Source: Mercurialis annua (Eukaryota > Streptophyta > Magnoliopsida > Malpighiales > Euphorbiaceae). From it: a stretch of 64,000 bases of DNA. The notes below the pieces were generated by a model. The model did no database searches and was not told where the DNA came from. It saw only the letters and a program-made list of their open reading frames with translations. The number at the start of each line of letters is the position of its first letter. Within the stretch, counting starts at the first letter, position 1. The DNA lies in contig NC_065571.1 in NCBI RefSeq assembly GCF_937616625.2, forward strand, positions 57,831,651-57,895,650, read 5' to 3'. This document shows, in pieces, positions 21,794-35,992 of the stretch. The position numbers and the translations under genes are program-made.

Positions 21794-24700
21794 ATAAGAA
21801 TCAGAGCGATAACCCTGTTGTTGTTGTTGTTGATTATCATTATCATCATCAACAAAATATTCACTTGGTGATGGATACTGATTCTTCCACTACTGTTGTT
21901 GCCTCTAATGCTGCTGCTGATGAGACTGTCCCCGCGCCCCGTGTTAAGTTTTTATGTAGCTTCTTAGGTAATATTATGCCTAGGCCGCAAGACGGGAAGT
22001 TACGCTACGTGGGCGGGGAGACTCGGATTGTTAGTTTGCCTAGGGATATTAGTTTTGAGGATTTGATGGGGAAAATGAGGGAGCTCTATGATGGGGCAGC
22101 TGTTTTGAAGTATCAACAGCCCGATGAGGATCTTGATGCATTGGTTTCTGTTGTGAATGATGATGATGTGACTAATATGATGGAGGAGTATGATAAGTTG
22201 GATTCTGGGGATGGGTTTACTAGGCTTAGGATTTTTCTGTTTTCGTATCCGGACCAGGATGGTTCGTTGCATTATGTTGATGGGGATGAGAAGGAGTCTG
22301 AGAAGAGGTATGTTGATGCATTGAATAATTTGAATGATGGAGCTGATTTTAGAAGGCAGCTAGGAGAGTCTCCGTTGATTGGTGCGGTTGAAGATATGCA
22401 TTTGCAGGAACAGTTTTGTAGTCCGATGAATCTTGATGGCGGTCTTCATAGCCAGAGGATCTCAGACATGCTCATACCACAGTATAATTTGCATCATGTT
22501 GCAATTCCTCAGAGGTATAATGAAATGGAGGGTCAATGGAGTCCTGGATATTATTCTCCTAGACATCATGGTTACCATGATCCAAGACCTTTGCCAGAAT
22601 TTCAAAATTCTCCTCCTTCGCGATATCGAATGCAGTTTGGAGAATATCCTGAGAGAGGCATGGATAGACTTCCTGAAGAATATGGTCGGTCACAGATGAA
22701 TCATCATCCTGCTTATGAGCACCATACACCATTTGCTGATAATGTAGTATGGATGCCCCCAGGACCCATAGCTGGTGATAAGGCTGGTTTTCCTGGTAAC
22801 TTGCTGCATGGCCATAGTGTTGTTGAAGGGAGCAGTTCTTGTGAGCACTGCCGAGTCCCTTTTCAAAGAAATCAACTTCATTTGGAGCAGCCTAATATAG
22901 GAAGTGCATTTCAGCAGGTTGCTAATCCATGTAATGAGTGCCACTCCAGTAGAGAACATTTCATGCTAAATTTAGATCCAAAGGTGCATTATGCAATGTA
23001 TCCCAAAGATCAGAATGATCCGCGATCCATTTGTAATGAAGCTCATAGCCATGAAAGAGGATGGAGTCCGCAGCATCAGTTGAGCCCTCGTGGAGAAGAA
23101 GCCAGAACCATTTTCTCTGGAGTTGGACGGATTAATGAGCACTATATCATAGATGGTCCTGGTATTAATTATCCTCTTGGGAATGCCAATTTGGTTGATG
23201 GCCATCATACATCCTCTAGTTATATGCATCAGCGACCAGGACATGAATTCAGTAATGAAATCTTTCATGATCAAGCTGCAGCTGCTGCGCACCACCTACA
23301 CATCCCTTCAGAAGAACGGGCTGTTCGGCATGGAAATTTTCCTTACGGTTATGGAGCAGAAAATCTTTACCCCGTGTCACATGGCCATCCACACTCATGG
23401 AGAAATGTTCATAATCAAGTGCATGGTACACCTTTTGAAACATCCAGTGCATCTTCACAGGTGAATGGTACAGTTAATCCAGCTCTTCTTAGGGGCGCAT
23501 TGGAAGGGAGTCAAAGGATTGGTTCTGGCATGGATAATCAGCTATCTAGGACGGAGTTCTCACAGAAAATTATGGGTTTCGATGGAGCAACAACCCCAGA
23601 ATACTGTTACAGTCATCCTTTGAAAGTACCCTCAAATCAATATATTCCAGAGACTAAGCAAATGTTTACTCCAGAAACTGCACGGCCCCCGCTTCCACGT
23701 GAAATGCGGAACTCTTCTGCAATTTCGAGTGCTTCTGGGTGTAATCCAGAGTTAAGTTGTAGCAGCATTACTGAGGCGACAAAGATGGAGGAGAAACCTG
23801 TCCTAGGCATGGAAAAAGATGCAAATTATGAAGAAAAGGCTGATGAATTAGGAGCGCCGGACATATTTCCCACCGAGCAAGACACGGTTCCTCATACCAA
23901 TGGGGAGGCTGCATATGTGGAGTCCGTCAATTCCAGTTCCTCAAAGCATACTGAAGGAACTGGTGATTTTAAGAAAATAAGTGACTGTGAAACTCCAGCT
24001 ATTACAGGCAATAGAACGCTGTCACTTGACCGATTAAGTTTTTTGCCTGATCTTATTGCGTCTGTAAAGAAGGCAGCATTGGAAGAAGCTGAGGAGGTGA
24101 AAGCAATAGTCAATGACAATGAGCATAGTTCAGAATCAAAAGAAGCAACATTAAGTGAATCTGAAGTAGTGGTGAGAACAAACTTAACGCTAAAAGAACA
24201 TCATGGTCATACCATGTCATGCATCACCGTCCTTTTAACTGCCTGCTTTTCTTGCAGAATGCCCATGAAGAAGCAGACTTGGATTCTGAAAATGACAACA
24301 TAAACACTAATGAAATTGAGCCAACAAAGGCTGAGGCAGAAGCTATTGAAAGGGGATTACAGGTCCTTATTTTCTGTCTCGTTAGCACGATATGTGATAG
24401 TTGTGTCGTGTCCTCATGGGTGCTTTTGATTTTTTATTTCTTGTTTTTGTACCTGTCTCATGTTTGTGCTCTCGTGTCTCTGGTACTAACAGTGTGCTTG
24501 TCTTATTTTCAGACAATAAGAAATGATGATCTTGAGGAGATCCGCGAATTAGGTTCTGGAACATATGGAGCTGTTTATCATGGGAAATGGAAGGGTTCTG
24601 ATGTAGCTATAAAGAGAATAAAAGCCAGCTGCTTTGCTGGGAGGCCTTCTGAAAGAGAGCGTTTGGTATTGTCTATAACCTCTTGCCTTTTTTTTTTAAC

Positions 24701-27700
24701 CACTTTCCTTCTCTTAACTTTGTATTGGAAAAATGGCTAAGTATATCTGGTTTTAAAGCTTGAGGCCAGAAGCATGATTTTGTGGTAACTCTTGTATACC
24801 AATAGTTATTATTGTTTAATATGGTCACCAACTTTAATTATATTAACAAAACTGCTAGACTTTGCAAGAATCTTGAACTTGATGAACTGTACGCTTCTTT
24901 TTAATAAATTCCTACAATGGAAACTAGAATCTGGCAGTAGCGACTTCATTGAACCGTAACTATGGATTGAATGATCAATGTTGATGCAAAGAAAGGTCAA
25001 TAAGCATTATGAAATTCTTTGCTCGAGTGAAGTAGCCCATGATTAAGTGATGATTTTTTTAACTTCTCTTTTCTGAGGCAAACCTTCAAATATTCTGACC
25101 ATCATGTTGTTAGAGCATAAAGTCTAATGAGCTCGGTGTTCTGGAGAAATTTAATAGTATCTTATGTGTTCTGGGACTTTATGAAATGTTTTACTGTTGC
25201 TCATGCTATTTCATCAGTAATAGCAGAGGATGTTTTATGCTCAGTTACCAATCGTTCAAATTACTTGTCTTGATTACTCTTTTCTGTTAGTATTCTATTA
25301 GGAGAGCTTATTTAATTTTTTTTATTACTAATCATTTATTGTAAATGGAATTCATCATATACTGATTATTGTTTTACTTATGTTGATTCTGTAGATTGCG
25401 GATTTCTGGAAGGAGGCTTTAATATTGAGCTCATTACACCATCCAAATGTTGTTTCTTTCTATGGCATAGTTCGTGACGGTCCTGATGGTTCTTTAGCAA
25501 CTGTCACAGAATTTATGGTTAATGGTTCTTTGAAACAATTTTTGCAGAAAAAAGATAGGTAATAATGTTGATATTGTTGTTTTGGATTTTTCATATATGA
25601 TATTTTAGTTTATACTTGTTTCTAGTTCTCATTATATATAAAGCCTAAGAAAAAAACGCCTTAATGGTCAACTTATTGACAAAGAAGAGAAAAGGCCGAG
25701 TCTTTTTGGATGGAAAAATGTGTGATTGTTTTAATGTTATTGGGCAGAACCATTGATCGTCGTAAGAGACTCATCTTAGCTATGGACGCCGCATTTGGGA
25801 TGGAATATTTACATGGGAAGAATATTGTTCATTTTGATCTGAAGTGTGAAAATCTCTTGGTAAACATGAGAGATCCACAACGGCCTGTTTGCAAGGTATC
25901 AATCTGTGATTTTAAAAGATTTGCATTTACTGCTAAATTTGGGTTTAGCTCTTCATTAATGTTTCTGAAATTTAAATGTTCTGAATTCCAAGGCCAACTG
26001 TTCAGTTTCTTGTATTAGAAGTATGTTAGAATGTTCAACTATTTTAAGAGATTTCCACTTGAATAGTGATTAATGTTTCTTCTGAGGGAGATAGCCTGGC
26101 AGCTAACCTAGTGTACGTTGTCTCATAGATTGGTGATTTGGGCTTATCAAAGGTGAAACAGCACACCTTGGTATCAGGCGGTGTTCGCGGAACTTTACCC
26201 TGGATGGCACCCGAGCTTCTGAGTGGGAAAAGCCATATGGTGACAGAGAAGGTAAAATTTCTCAGCAAAAAAACATCACATTATGCCTAAAAAATACCAT
26301 GATATACAAGGTTATTTTTTGACCTTCTATTTTATGTCTTTAGATTGATGTATACTCATTTGGAATTGTCATGTGGGAGGTGCTAACTGGGGAAGAACCT
26401 TATGCTGGTTTGCATTGTGCCTCCATAATCGGTAAGCACCATGCCCTTATTTTGCTAGATTAATATGTTGTTGCAATATAATGTGCTGTTCCGCATTTAA
26501 GCAATGAATGGTAGATGTAAACACATCGGGATATATGTATATCTATTTGTAATCGGTAAACAACAAGAACTTATTGAGCTAGGGAATTGAAATAGGATAG
26601 CACGAAAACCCCCCACCAATATACTGATTTCTAAGGAATTTAATATTGATGTTATTAAGTAATAACCAGACATACTTAGGAAAGAAAAGAAAATTACATC
26701 TAATTGCTGTTCTTGATGTGGATAAAGAGAATCCATACAGCCAACTCCAGTTAACTTAGAATTAAGACTTTGTTTCGTTGAGCATATAAAATGAAGACTT
26801 TAATTTGTCAATTCCATGTGAAGCATGGATACAGAAAATTGTGATAATCTGTTGCTTCAATATGTCCAGTCAATTGTTCCTTGCACAACTGAGAAATGAT
26901 TGGGAACAGAGAAAAAAAATTAATATTATGTTTTGATGTAATTTAGGATTTTTATAGTTTCTGATAAGTTTAAGACTATATGTATCCTCTTGTATTCAGG
27001 GAATTAGAGTTTCTTTCTGTTTGAAGGATTGATCTGATAAATTTCTATTTAGAATGTAATCTAATGCAGAATAATGAATGCATCAGACAAATAGCTCCTT
27101 TGACATGATCCGAATTTTCTGGAATCTGGTTTAAGTCTTCCTTTTCTTAGGACAAAGTGGCTTAAAATTCTAATCTAACATTTATTCCATCTCTACCACC
27201 GGAAATTTTGATTTATCCCTCTATCAAGTGGCATCTGATTTTGGGGAGTCCTAAATTTGCTGTTTGCATCACAAAACATGCGCCGCTTTAGCATTTAAAC
27301 ATGATTTTTTTTATCCTATTTGATTCTTAGAAAGGCCCTCAACACGTGGTTATTTCTTTATTTACCCTTCCATTGTGCATAAATATATATTTTTAGGTAT
27401 CGTTATTTTTTCTTCTCCATATTGTATTATGGTAAATACATCAACCTACAATAACTGTCAGCCTGTCCTACTGATACAGAAGAAAGCCTATGGAATTTGA
27501 GGGCTCGACCTATGAGTCGGGGCAAACATCACAACTCGAACACATTTTCCAGTAGGAACAGTTTTAATATTGGTAAATTTATAATTTCCACGTAAAAGTT
27601 GGCAAAGTAGATAGCATTCTTTTTAAAAAATGGTATGTTACTTTTTAGTTTCACTACTGCTTAGATCCTCTGTTAAGTGCTATCTCTTTGTTTCTGAAGC

Positions 27701-28264
27701 TTTTTGATTAACTTTTAGTTCTAGTATGGAATAACTTGATCATCTCTAAAATTTAATTAAGTAGGAATGTGACTTGTTTCGCTTGCTTGAATGTTAAGTA
27801 TGTAGTTCAGAAGTTTGTCTATTTTTCTTATTTTTGCAAAAAAGAAAAGGATACAAGTGCATACTTGCTGCATTTAATTTTTTAGCTTCTTTTTGATAAC
27901 TGGATGAATTGGTGCAATCTGAACTCATTCTGTATTAATATGTAACCAACTTAAGTACTCCAAGAGTCCATGTTGAGGGAACTTCAGCTGCTTCTTTTGA
28001 ATAAAACTCCGTTAGAAATATGTTTAGCTTGGGAGCTTCTTTGATCAGATGGATGATTTTGTTGAAAGTTCTTGATTGTTTTGTTTTCCGTTTGCAGGAG
28101 GAATTGTGAACAACTCACTGCGTCCAGAAATCCCAACATGGTGTGATCCGGAATGGAAGTCATTGATGGAAAGTTGTTGGGCTGCTGATCCATCAGAAAG
28201 GCCATCATTTTCAGAAATATCTCGGAAACTGAGGAACATGGCTGCTGCTATTAATGTCAAATAA
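21766..28264 (+). CDS. PB1-domain Raf-like MAP kinase kinase kinase (group B, B4-type)
   Basis: Eight coding exons join in frame: 21766-24171, 24258-24362, 24513-24665, 25395-25558, 25748-25895, 26129-26251, 26344-26431 and 28098-28264, giving 1117 residues. All introns are GT-AG; the last is 1666 bp. A PB1 domain lies at about residues 59-160 ([10 protein letters not shown], then an acidic [16 protein letters not shown]), followed by a long low-complexity middle rich in His, Ser, Pro and Asn. The kinase domain starts near 845: G-loop GSGTYGAV at 851-858, VAIK lysine at 871, helix-C Glu about 895, HFDLKCEN with catalytic Asp 973, DLG with Asp 995, and [16 protein letters not shown] and DLG replace HRD and DFG, as is usual in this plant Raf group, so it is probably active. 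B4-type Rafs phosphorylate SnRK2 kinases in osmotic-stress signalling; this assignment is from domain architecture, not a tree. An in-frame ATG at codon 36 is an alternative start. Confidence 0.95.
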
Positions 28265-29130
28265 TTCCATTCCTGGAGCCAATTGATTTCAATTTTGACT
28301 ATCTTACTACCAGAAAAAGGACAAAAAGAAAAAGAAAAATAAAGGAAACCAAGAGTTCCCGTGTAATATCAGCGTACAGTTTGAAGCAGGTTAAGGATAA
28401 TAGGATTATTATGCCTTAGATTCGTCTTCTAGAAAAGCTTTTACTGTTGCCTCAGGATGGGGTGGTTCTATTTCACAGTGCAATCACTGGATTTAGCCTT
28501 GGAGCTATTTGCTACATCAAGAGCTGCGGATGCGCAATAGCAATGTGAGTGCTTTTTCTTTCATCATCTATGTTGCAGTAAAACTTATCGAGTCCTACGT
28601 TTCTGTTCCCGGAAACGCTTTTAAATCCCCAAGACTTGAAACTCATAACATATTCTTGTAAAAAATGTCCAGTGTTTTTTGTTTCAGCATTTTTGTTTCC
28701 GTGCGACATAGTTTATTATTCGCTTTATTGAATTTTTGTTTCCTCGTTAACAGAGTGATTTTATAAACTCCCGAGCAGGTCTTTTGATATTTCAACATGA
28801 TCAAAATAGTAGTAATATGGCTATTTTCTACTATTGTAGTATCATTTGATGGAAGCTCAAGCTCTGAGGAAGAATGTGTATAGCTCAGCTGCTATATTAG
28901 CAATGCAGCACAACTTCTGTTGAAACTTGGAACATAAATTAGTCTTAAAACTTATTTTCTTGTCCTTTAATTATTTTTTTCCTTTCAAACTGGATGTTTA
29001 TATAACTTTATGATGATCTGGATGCTGAAGAATGTAAAATGTATATGATTATTATACAAGGAAGCACTTCCATTAATACTCGTATACATATGAAATTGGT
29101 GCAGCTTAATCTCATGACGATGCTGTGCTG
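28265..29130 (+). other. 3' UTR and downstream flank of the Raf-like kinase gene
   Basis: After the TAA the sequence is U-rich when read as RNA, with several AATAAA-like signals (AAATAAAGG near 28338). It may extend to about 29000, where an A/T-rich stretch resembles a polyadenylation region. No further gene is seen before the insertion starting near 29139. Confidence 0.4.
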
Positions 29131-29138
29131 TTATTTTA

Positions 29139-30398
29139 GGGCTTTTTATGCAAAATACGGGATTTGACAGCCTATTTATTTTTATACTGTTAAACTGTAA
29201 TTTTTACATTGAGCACCTTAAAAGTTTACGAAATTGGCTTTATTTATCAAAAATATATATTTTATACTGATTTCTCAATTTTTCAATTTTCTTTCATTAT
29301 TTTTAATTTTTTTTCTTCACCATTATATTTTTGCATTTAATATTTATCACATATTTAATTTTTGATTTTTTTTTGATCTTTTTTATTCTTTTGACCCTTT
29401 TATGATTTTAATTTTTTTTAATTGTTGATGTTTTTCGTTAGTTTAAATCTTAACATGATATCAACACAATATCAACAACACTTGGATAATATTAATTTTT
29501 AAAGCTTTTTTATACTAATTTTTATCTTTATTTTTTAATTATAATTTCATTATTTGTTATTTACCATATATTTGATTTGATTTTATGTTTTATATAGTGT
29601 TGTTTTTTAAAAAAATATCAATATAAAATTAACATAAAATCAATCAAAAATTAATGTATTTTTCCGACAATTGTTAAAATCCATATAAAATCAACTTAAT
29701 ATCAACATATAATCAGCTATGTAATATTATAATAATTCAACATCATTATTTATATTTTTCACCAATGGTAAGATCAACACAAAATCAACACAAAATTAAC
29801 TATATAATATTGTAATAATTTAATATTATTATTCATATTTTTCACAAATGATAAAATCAATACAATGTCAACACAATATCAACAACGATCATCAACCAAT
29901 CGTGCTGCAAAATAAAAAGACGCAGAAATACAATAAAACACAGTAAAAATACAGAAATAACAAAAATTTATTCCCTAAAACCATAAAATTATTTTACATA
30001 ACATGAAATTATCATTATATTCTTTAAAGATAATGTTTATACATGTTTAATGATAAAAAACAGTAAATAATGAACAAATTATAGATCTGAAAAAAAAGAA
30101 GAAGAATAAAACTTTATATCTAAAATGAAAACGATAAAAAAAAGATGACGGCGAGACGAAGGCGGAACGACGGAGGCAGAACGACGACAAGAGCGGCGAT
30201 GGCAGGAAGAAAAGAAGAGAAGATGAGAATTGAAACCAAAAAAATAAATGAAGAAGATAAGAAAGAAGACAAGGAAGAATAAAAAAGTCTGTATAAAAGA
30301 AAATAATAAGCCCGTGTACAGTAGCTTTGCAATATAAAACATGTGTCCGTATAAAAATAATAATATGACAGATGTAGGTTGTTTATGAAAAAAGCCTA
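29139..30398. mobile_element. candidate MULE-like insertion, 1.26 kb
   Basis: The ends are weakly inverted (GGGCTTTTTATG on the left, TAGGCTTTTTTCAT as the complement of the right end), and TTATTTTA lies at both flanks (29131-29138 and 30399-30406). The architecture matches the clearer MULEs in the window: AT-rich arms around a GC-richer CGACGG/GGCGG-like core at 30140-30230. The minus-strand open frame through the core is low-complexity (Phe/Leu/Ser runs) and not a credible protein. The duplication is 8 bp and the inverted repeat is poor, so the call is tentative. Confidence 0.45.
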
Positions 30399-30506
30399 TT
30401 ATTTTATACTCCATCACTGTATGATCAAAGCGGCCGCTAAACTCTTTTGTGTTGCTATTAAAAATTACTGTCCCAATAATAACTTTAAAACTTGAGCTCT
30501 TGCATA

Positions 30507-30844
30507 GGCTTAATACATAGTTTGACCCCTGAACTTGTACCCTTTTACCCATCTAATCCCCAAACTTAACGTCTCACCTATCGAACCCCTGAACTTGTTA
30601 AATAACCCGATTTGACCCCCGAACTTAATAAATACGTAAACATTGAACCCCTCCGTACACAATTTCTTCTAGAATGTTTCAAGTGACAGGTGGACACGAA
30701 GGGTTCAATATTTACATATTTATCAAGTTTAGGGGTCAAATCGGATTATTTAACAAGTTCAGAGGTTCGATAGGTGAGAAGTTAAGTTTAGAGGTTAGAT
30801 GGGTAAAAGGGTACAAATTCAGGGGTCAAACAATGTATTAAGCC
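30507..30844. mobile_element. small foldback MULE (338 bp), target duplication CTCTTGCATA
   Basis: Nearly the whole element is one imperfect inverted repeat: GGCTTAATACATAGTTTGAC at the left mirrors the complement of the right end, with ACCCCTGAACTTGT blocks recurring on both arms. CTCTTGCATA occurs at 30497-30506 and 30845-30854. A 9-10 bp duplication with long inverted repeats indicates the Mutator superfamily. Non-coding. Confidence 0.88.
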
Positions 30845-30859
30845 CTCTTGCATAGCTAG

Positions 30860-33001
30860 GACTGTAAATGAACAGAGCGATGCTCAATAATAGCTCGAGG
30901 AGCTAGGTTGTTTTTCTTTATTGTTTTTAAATCACTACTGACTTTTTATATTTGCCTAGTATAAGTCGATCCTTTTTATTTTTTGCTTTTTGATTTGTTT
31001 ATCTGAGAAGTTAAAGATATTAATCTCGATACTTTATTTATCGATTTTGAATTAAAATGATACAATTTATTGGCATAATTATCTAAAGTAGATTAAATAA
31101 GTTCTCAATATTTTAAAAATTATTAAAGATTGAGATTATGTGTCAAATATGAATGACATATACAGAAATTTGTTTTAAATAAACTTTTTTCATTTTGAAA
31201 AAATTGGTAAAATTTGAAATTGAAAATTAATAATTTTGAGAGTTTTAGATATAAATAAAAAATGTAAAAGAGGTGAAGCATTTTTAAATGATTAAACTTA
31301 AACTTTATGAAAATTATTAAGATTGTGTGATAATTATTAATTAGCTCATTATCAAATTTTTTAAACGAATAATTTCTTCCATAATGTTTAAGTTTTTTTT
31401 TCTTTTCATTAAAATGTCGGTGTCATAAAATATGTTTACTTTTTTAAATATGTTTAGCATGAAGTAGTCAATAATCTAAAATAAAAAATAAAAAATTGTA
31501 ATAATCTGTGAATAATTTAATAAATCAATAAATTGGTAATTTATTTATAAGAATTTTAAATTATGTAAAAATAATAATTAAAATTGAATTAGTATTACAG
31601 TGATAAAAGAATAAAATATAAATAATTTATTTAATACACAAAATTATACGTGCCCTAAGTACCAAACAGCATAATTGTAAGATCTTTGTTTTCTTTCAAA
31701 TAATATAATTTCTTTTAGTCATGCGAAAATACATCTCTACATTTAACAATAAATTAGAGCCCCTAAAAAACAAAAACAAAAAGAATAAATTATTATAGTA
31801 TGAGAATAAATGAAGTACCAACTCAACCTTATACTTGATAACACAAATATCCCTCAAGGTCAAATTCCGTGACGATCACATTTGGACCTCTCGACACTAT
31901 TCGTTATTTATTTACCTAACACACGCTTTTCATTTTGACTTCTCTTCCTAAGTCAAAGCTTCCATTTTTTTTAATTAGAAATTAACCTATTCTAAATTAC
32001 TTCTTAGCCAAAATTAACAAAAATTAATATACATTTTTTTAAATTTGAACCAGGCAAATGATTACTTGTTTCTATAACCAATTTCATCCGATCCAAGCCA
32101 AAAACAGAAACCCACCAGCAAAACACTAAAAATAATATCATATTTCTTTTCGTTTTTCAAATCAAATTAAACAAGTGTTGCTTGGGAAGAATTGATGTTG
32201 TAATCGAATTGATATGCGTAACAGAATCATTTGTTTGATATGTAATAATAGATTTAATCAAATAAATATAAGAGATTTACATGATTCAACAATTATATTT
32301 ATATTCGTTTACTAATTATCAAAAGAGATATTAAATTGGTGAAAAATCACCAAACAAAAAACATCTCTAATAAATATATTTTTTAACAAAAAAAATCATA
32401 ATTGATTTAACATGATTAAGAAAAATTTAGATGTCTTAACATTTCACACGTCCACCATTCTTCCTACTGAATAAGAATGGTCTATATTAGTTTAGTTTAA
32501 ATTGTAACAAATTGTAGAATTTAATTTTTTTTCCACCATTAGATCTTAATAAAAAAAAGATCTAGATATTTATCGTTTTTATCAACTTTGTTAATTAGAA
32601 TCTCAGTTTAAATTTTGTGTTTCAGATATAATTAAGTTTTTCAAATTGAATGAATAAAGCATGAATTTACTCGGTCGGTTCCTGGAGGTTACTTCGCTTA
32701 CCGCCTAATTCCCATCCTTTTTATTAGTGGAATTGGCTGTTATCAAGCCAGATGAAATAGCTTCAAAACACTCATCATGTCATGCCATTTATATTTAAAG
32801 ACACATTCATCAAATTGAATTAAAAGGTCAAATACAAAAAATAATAATCATTCGGTGACTGCTACAAAATAAAATCAAACTCAACTAATTTAATTGAGCG
32901 AATTTGACTAAAGTTAAAATTAAAGCTTTCTAATAAAATACAACTAACAAAATTATAAGGTTTGGCTAAAGTCGACAAAGCGGTAAAGTTTGAATTCTTT
33001 A
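30860..33001. other. AT-rich intergenic stretch, no gene seen
   Basis: Long A/T tracts with scattered stops in all frames. A slightly GC-richer patch near 32670-32720 shows no recognisable coding or RNA structure. Confidence 0.45.
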
Positions 33002-33651
33002 GAGCATCCACAATGGAGTGCTACTTTTTATGTTAAATTTAGCATGAAAAAATGACAAAATGCTAAATTTAGCATAATTTTTTAATTTTAACTCAAATGC
33101 AAAATTTTAAAATAAATGCTACAATTGTTTACTATGATAATTATTTATTATTATATTATAAAAATTTAATCATATGGTTTATAATTTTTTACAATATACT
33201 ACGACCACGTACAGAAGTGATGCTCTTCGGCTTGACAATATGGAACAAATAATAATTATTTTTTATTCGATATAATAATGAGTTATTTTAAATAGAATTG
33301 TTATGTGAATCAATAAATTAAAAATAAAATATTTTAATATTTTGGAGTGCGGCCTATAATTAGAAAATTTAATCAATCGAGATCGTAAAAATAAAAAAGA
33401 GAGCATAAAATTTAAAATAAAAATAAATAAAAAAACGATGCAAAAATAATAATAATAGAATCATACTTAAAAATGAATTTTGATTTGTTGTTCAAGTTCA
33501 GCATATGCTATAATGAGTGCTAAATTTAACATGCAATATAGCATATGCTAAATTTTAACAAGTAGTATATCGTTGCATTGAAGTTGAATTTTGTCTCAAT
33601 GTTAAATTATAGCATTAGCATTCCAATTTTAGCATTGCATTGTTGATGCTC
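33002..33651. mobile_element. MITE with GAGCATCCACAATG ends and TTA duplication (PIF/Harbinger, Tourist-like)
   Basis: The left end GAGCATCCACAATG and the complement of the right end (GAGCATCAACAATG) differ by one base, and TTA flanks both sides (32999-33001 and 33652-33654). Internal copies of GCTAAATTTAGCAT extend the inverted repeat. A 3-bp TTA duplication points to PIF/Harbinger-derived MITEs. No coding capacity. The superfamily call rests on the duplication, which is short. Confidence 0.65.
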
Positions 33652-34684
33652 TTAGATCAACACATTCATTAAAGAATTGAAACGTAAATTCAATACGAGT
33701 CCTATATTTTAGCGTCTCATTAGAAATTTTATAATTTGATTTGAATTTATGTTTTTTTTTTGGCAAAAGCACCAAAAGAGAGCAGAGCTTGCTACAGACC
33801 AAGAAAAACATTCTGTAATACGCCAAATAATTAAGTCGTGCCACGTGTCGGAAAATTCCGATATATTAGGTTAAGAAGAATTTAATTTAATTATAACGGG
33901 AAATTGGAATAATTTTATTAAGTCAATTAGCGGAATTTAAGGATTTGACTTCGAAAATTAATATAAAATAAATTACAAATCCCGTAACGACAATTATTTC
34001 GCCAAGATCCGCGAAATGTTTTATAGTATATGTGGTAAAAGTTTCGGGGTCAATCGGAGACCTTTTAAAATTTGGACGCGGATACATTTTGGACTAAATT
34101 GCAACTTTTGAGAAGTTTCAAGGGCCAAAGTGTAAATTAGCCAATTAAGCCTCAGGAATAGTAGTTAAAAGATTATTGACGGAAATAATAATTTTGGGAT
34201 AGTATTATTTATTTGGATGTAAATAATGCATACGGAATTGAGTTAAAAAGGATAATTTAACCGTTAGGTTAAATTAGAAAGTTTAAAAGAGAAATGGTTT
34301 AAGTTAAAGAAATGAAGGATTAAAGTGGTACATTTGCCAATCATATGTATAAGGAAATGAATGATCCAGAAGCGATCAGATCATCATTTTCATTTCTTTC
34401 GTTTCATCGCCGCTCTCACCGTTTTCATCGTACGATCTCCGTTTCTCGTCCGTTTTCGACGTTCTATAGCTCGAATAGATCGTATTTCAACGGGTAATCA
34501 CGGTAAGCACGTTGTTTCACCGTTTATTTGAGTTTATTGGATGGGTTTTTGATTTGAAGACTAGGTTACGACGAAACCGTATCGCGATTACGTATTCGAT
34601 TCGTTTTATACGTTTTTATTGTGTTTTTGGATAGATTAGGATGCTATATGGATGTTGGATGAGTTCGGGATTGATTTAGCACGT

Positions 34685-34860
34685 CGGAATGGCCGTTTTC
34701 AGCGGCCAGAGTCGTGTCCACGAAGGTGCACGACGTGCTCAAGGTTAGAGCACGTCGTGCAGGGGCACGACGTGCCCTAAGGAGGTGCACGATGTGCACC
34801 TCCCAAATTTGAAGGTGCACGACGTGCACTAGGGGTGTGCACGACGTGCACCACTCTTCT
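34685..34860. repeat. hairpin cluster in the LTR leader (GCACGACGTGC core)
   Basis: Six or more palindromes sit side by side, including GAGCACGTCGTGC, GGGCACGACGTGCCC at 34763-34777, GAGGTGCACGATGTGCACC (complementary arms GAGGTGCA) and two GTGCACGACGTGCAC. They lie about 340-510 nt downstream of the TATA-like box. The CACGACGTG core is shared with the LTR at 10817 but the arms differ. Confidence 0.85.
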
Positions 34861-35992
34861 CTTGAAGGGGAATGACTCCAAAAACCTAATTTTACGATCC
34901 CCTAACCCGATATCGACTTCGGGACTCCGAAAATGCAAAATTCGGACGTTAAACGAGTAAAATATGACTAGTTGTTTGGAATGAGATAGTTTATGGATAT
35001 TAATTGGTTTTATTAAGAAAACCTATATTTTCTATTGAGGATTGAACCGAGAAGTATTAAGACACGAAACAAGTATGATTCGTTTATTGGAAAAGAGTAC
35101 GTTTGAAGCACGACGGTTAAAGAGTGGCGTGTCGTGTCTCGAGTCTAGAATCAATCCTAGAATAGGATTCTGATATGAGTTAAATGATTTGAAATTGTTT
35201 TAGATCCGGCGAGGCAAGAGGCAACTGGACAAAGAGCTCGGGAAGCTTGACGTTTCTAAGCCCCGAAGTGTTTTTGGATAAGCTTGTTCTGTGAGTACAC
35301 TTTAATTACTTGCTAATATTCATAAAGTCGCGTATCTTCATATACGGACGACTATATGAATACTTATATGTTTAAAAGTATGTTTGAAAAAGTATATGTA
35401 CATATGTTTGAAATATTTGTATTATGTTATTTTAAATAATATAATTATATGAAATGAATACGAATACTTAAAGAACCGGGGAAGGGTAAAAGCAATATGT
35501 TATGAACTCAACGGTTTGGTAATATACATGTATCGAGTAAGATACGTATATAAGCATATAGTACATTCCTATATGTACTATATACACAAATATCGAATAA
35601 TATACGAGTATCGAACCAAATATGCACGAGAAAAGTATAGTACATTCCTACATGTACTATTATTCAAATATGTATAAAGAAACATAGTACGTTCCCATAC
35701 ATACTTTTAATTATAATAAATACCCATATGTGCGTGTGTTATAGATGTATGTTTGTAGATTGTAATGTGCATGTCTTGGTCCATAAAGATCAATACAACA
35801 GATCGAGAATTGTACTATGGTACAGCAAAATATAAGAACTGAGATGCAAAGTTGAACTTGATAAAATTATCCCGAGACCTGTATCTCACCCATTCTCGAT
35901 AATAGTCCTTGGGACTCATATGAAGATAAAATTAAGCATACTATATCCAGAATCAACTTGAGATAAGAGCAATAATTAAGATATGATATAAG

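Noticed and set aside
22000..23458. Alternative-frame open stretches inside the first Raf-like exon
   Set aside because: They are shadows of the main coding frame. The PB1 domain and the in-frame join to the kinase exons establish the real frame.
25835..26165. HFDLK instead of HRDLK and DLG instead of DFG suggesting a pseudokinase
   Set aside because: These variants are usual in this plant Raf-like group, and the VAIK lysine, catalytic Asp and metal-binding Asp are all present.
30079..30552. 157-codon minus-strand frame
   Set aside because: Low-complexity Phe/Leu/Ser composition arising from A/G-rich DNA; it crosses the border of a candidate MULE and has no domain.
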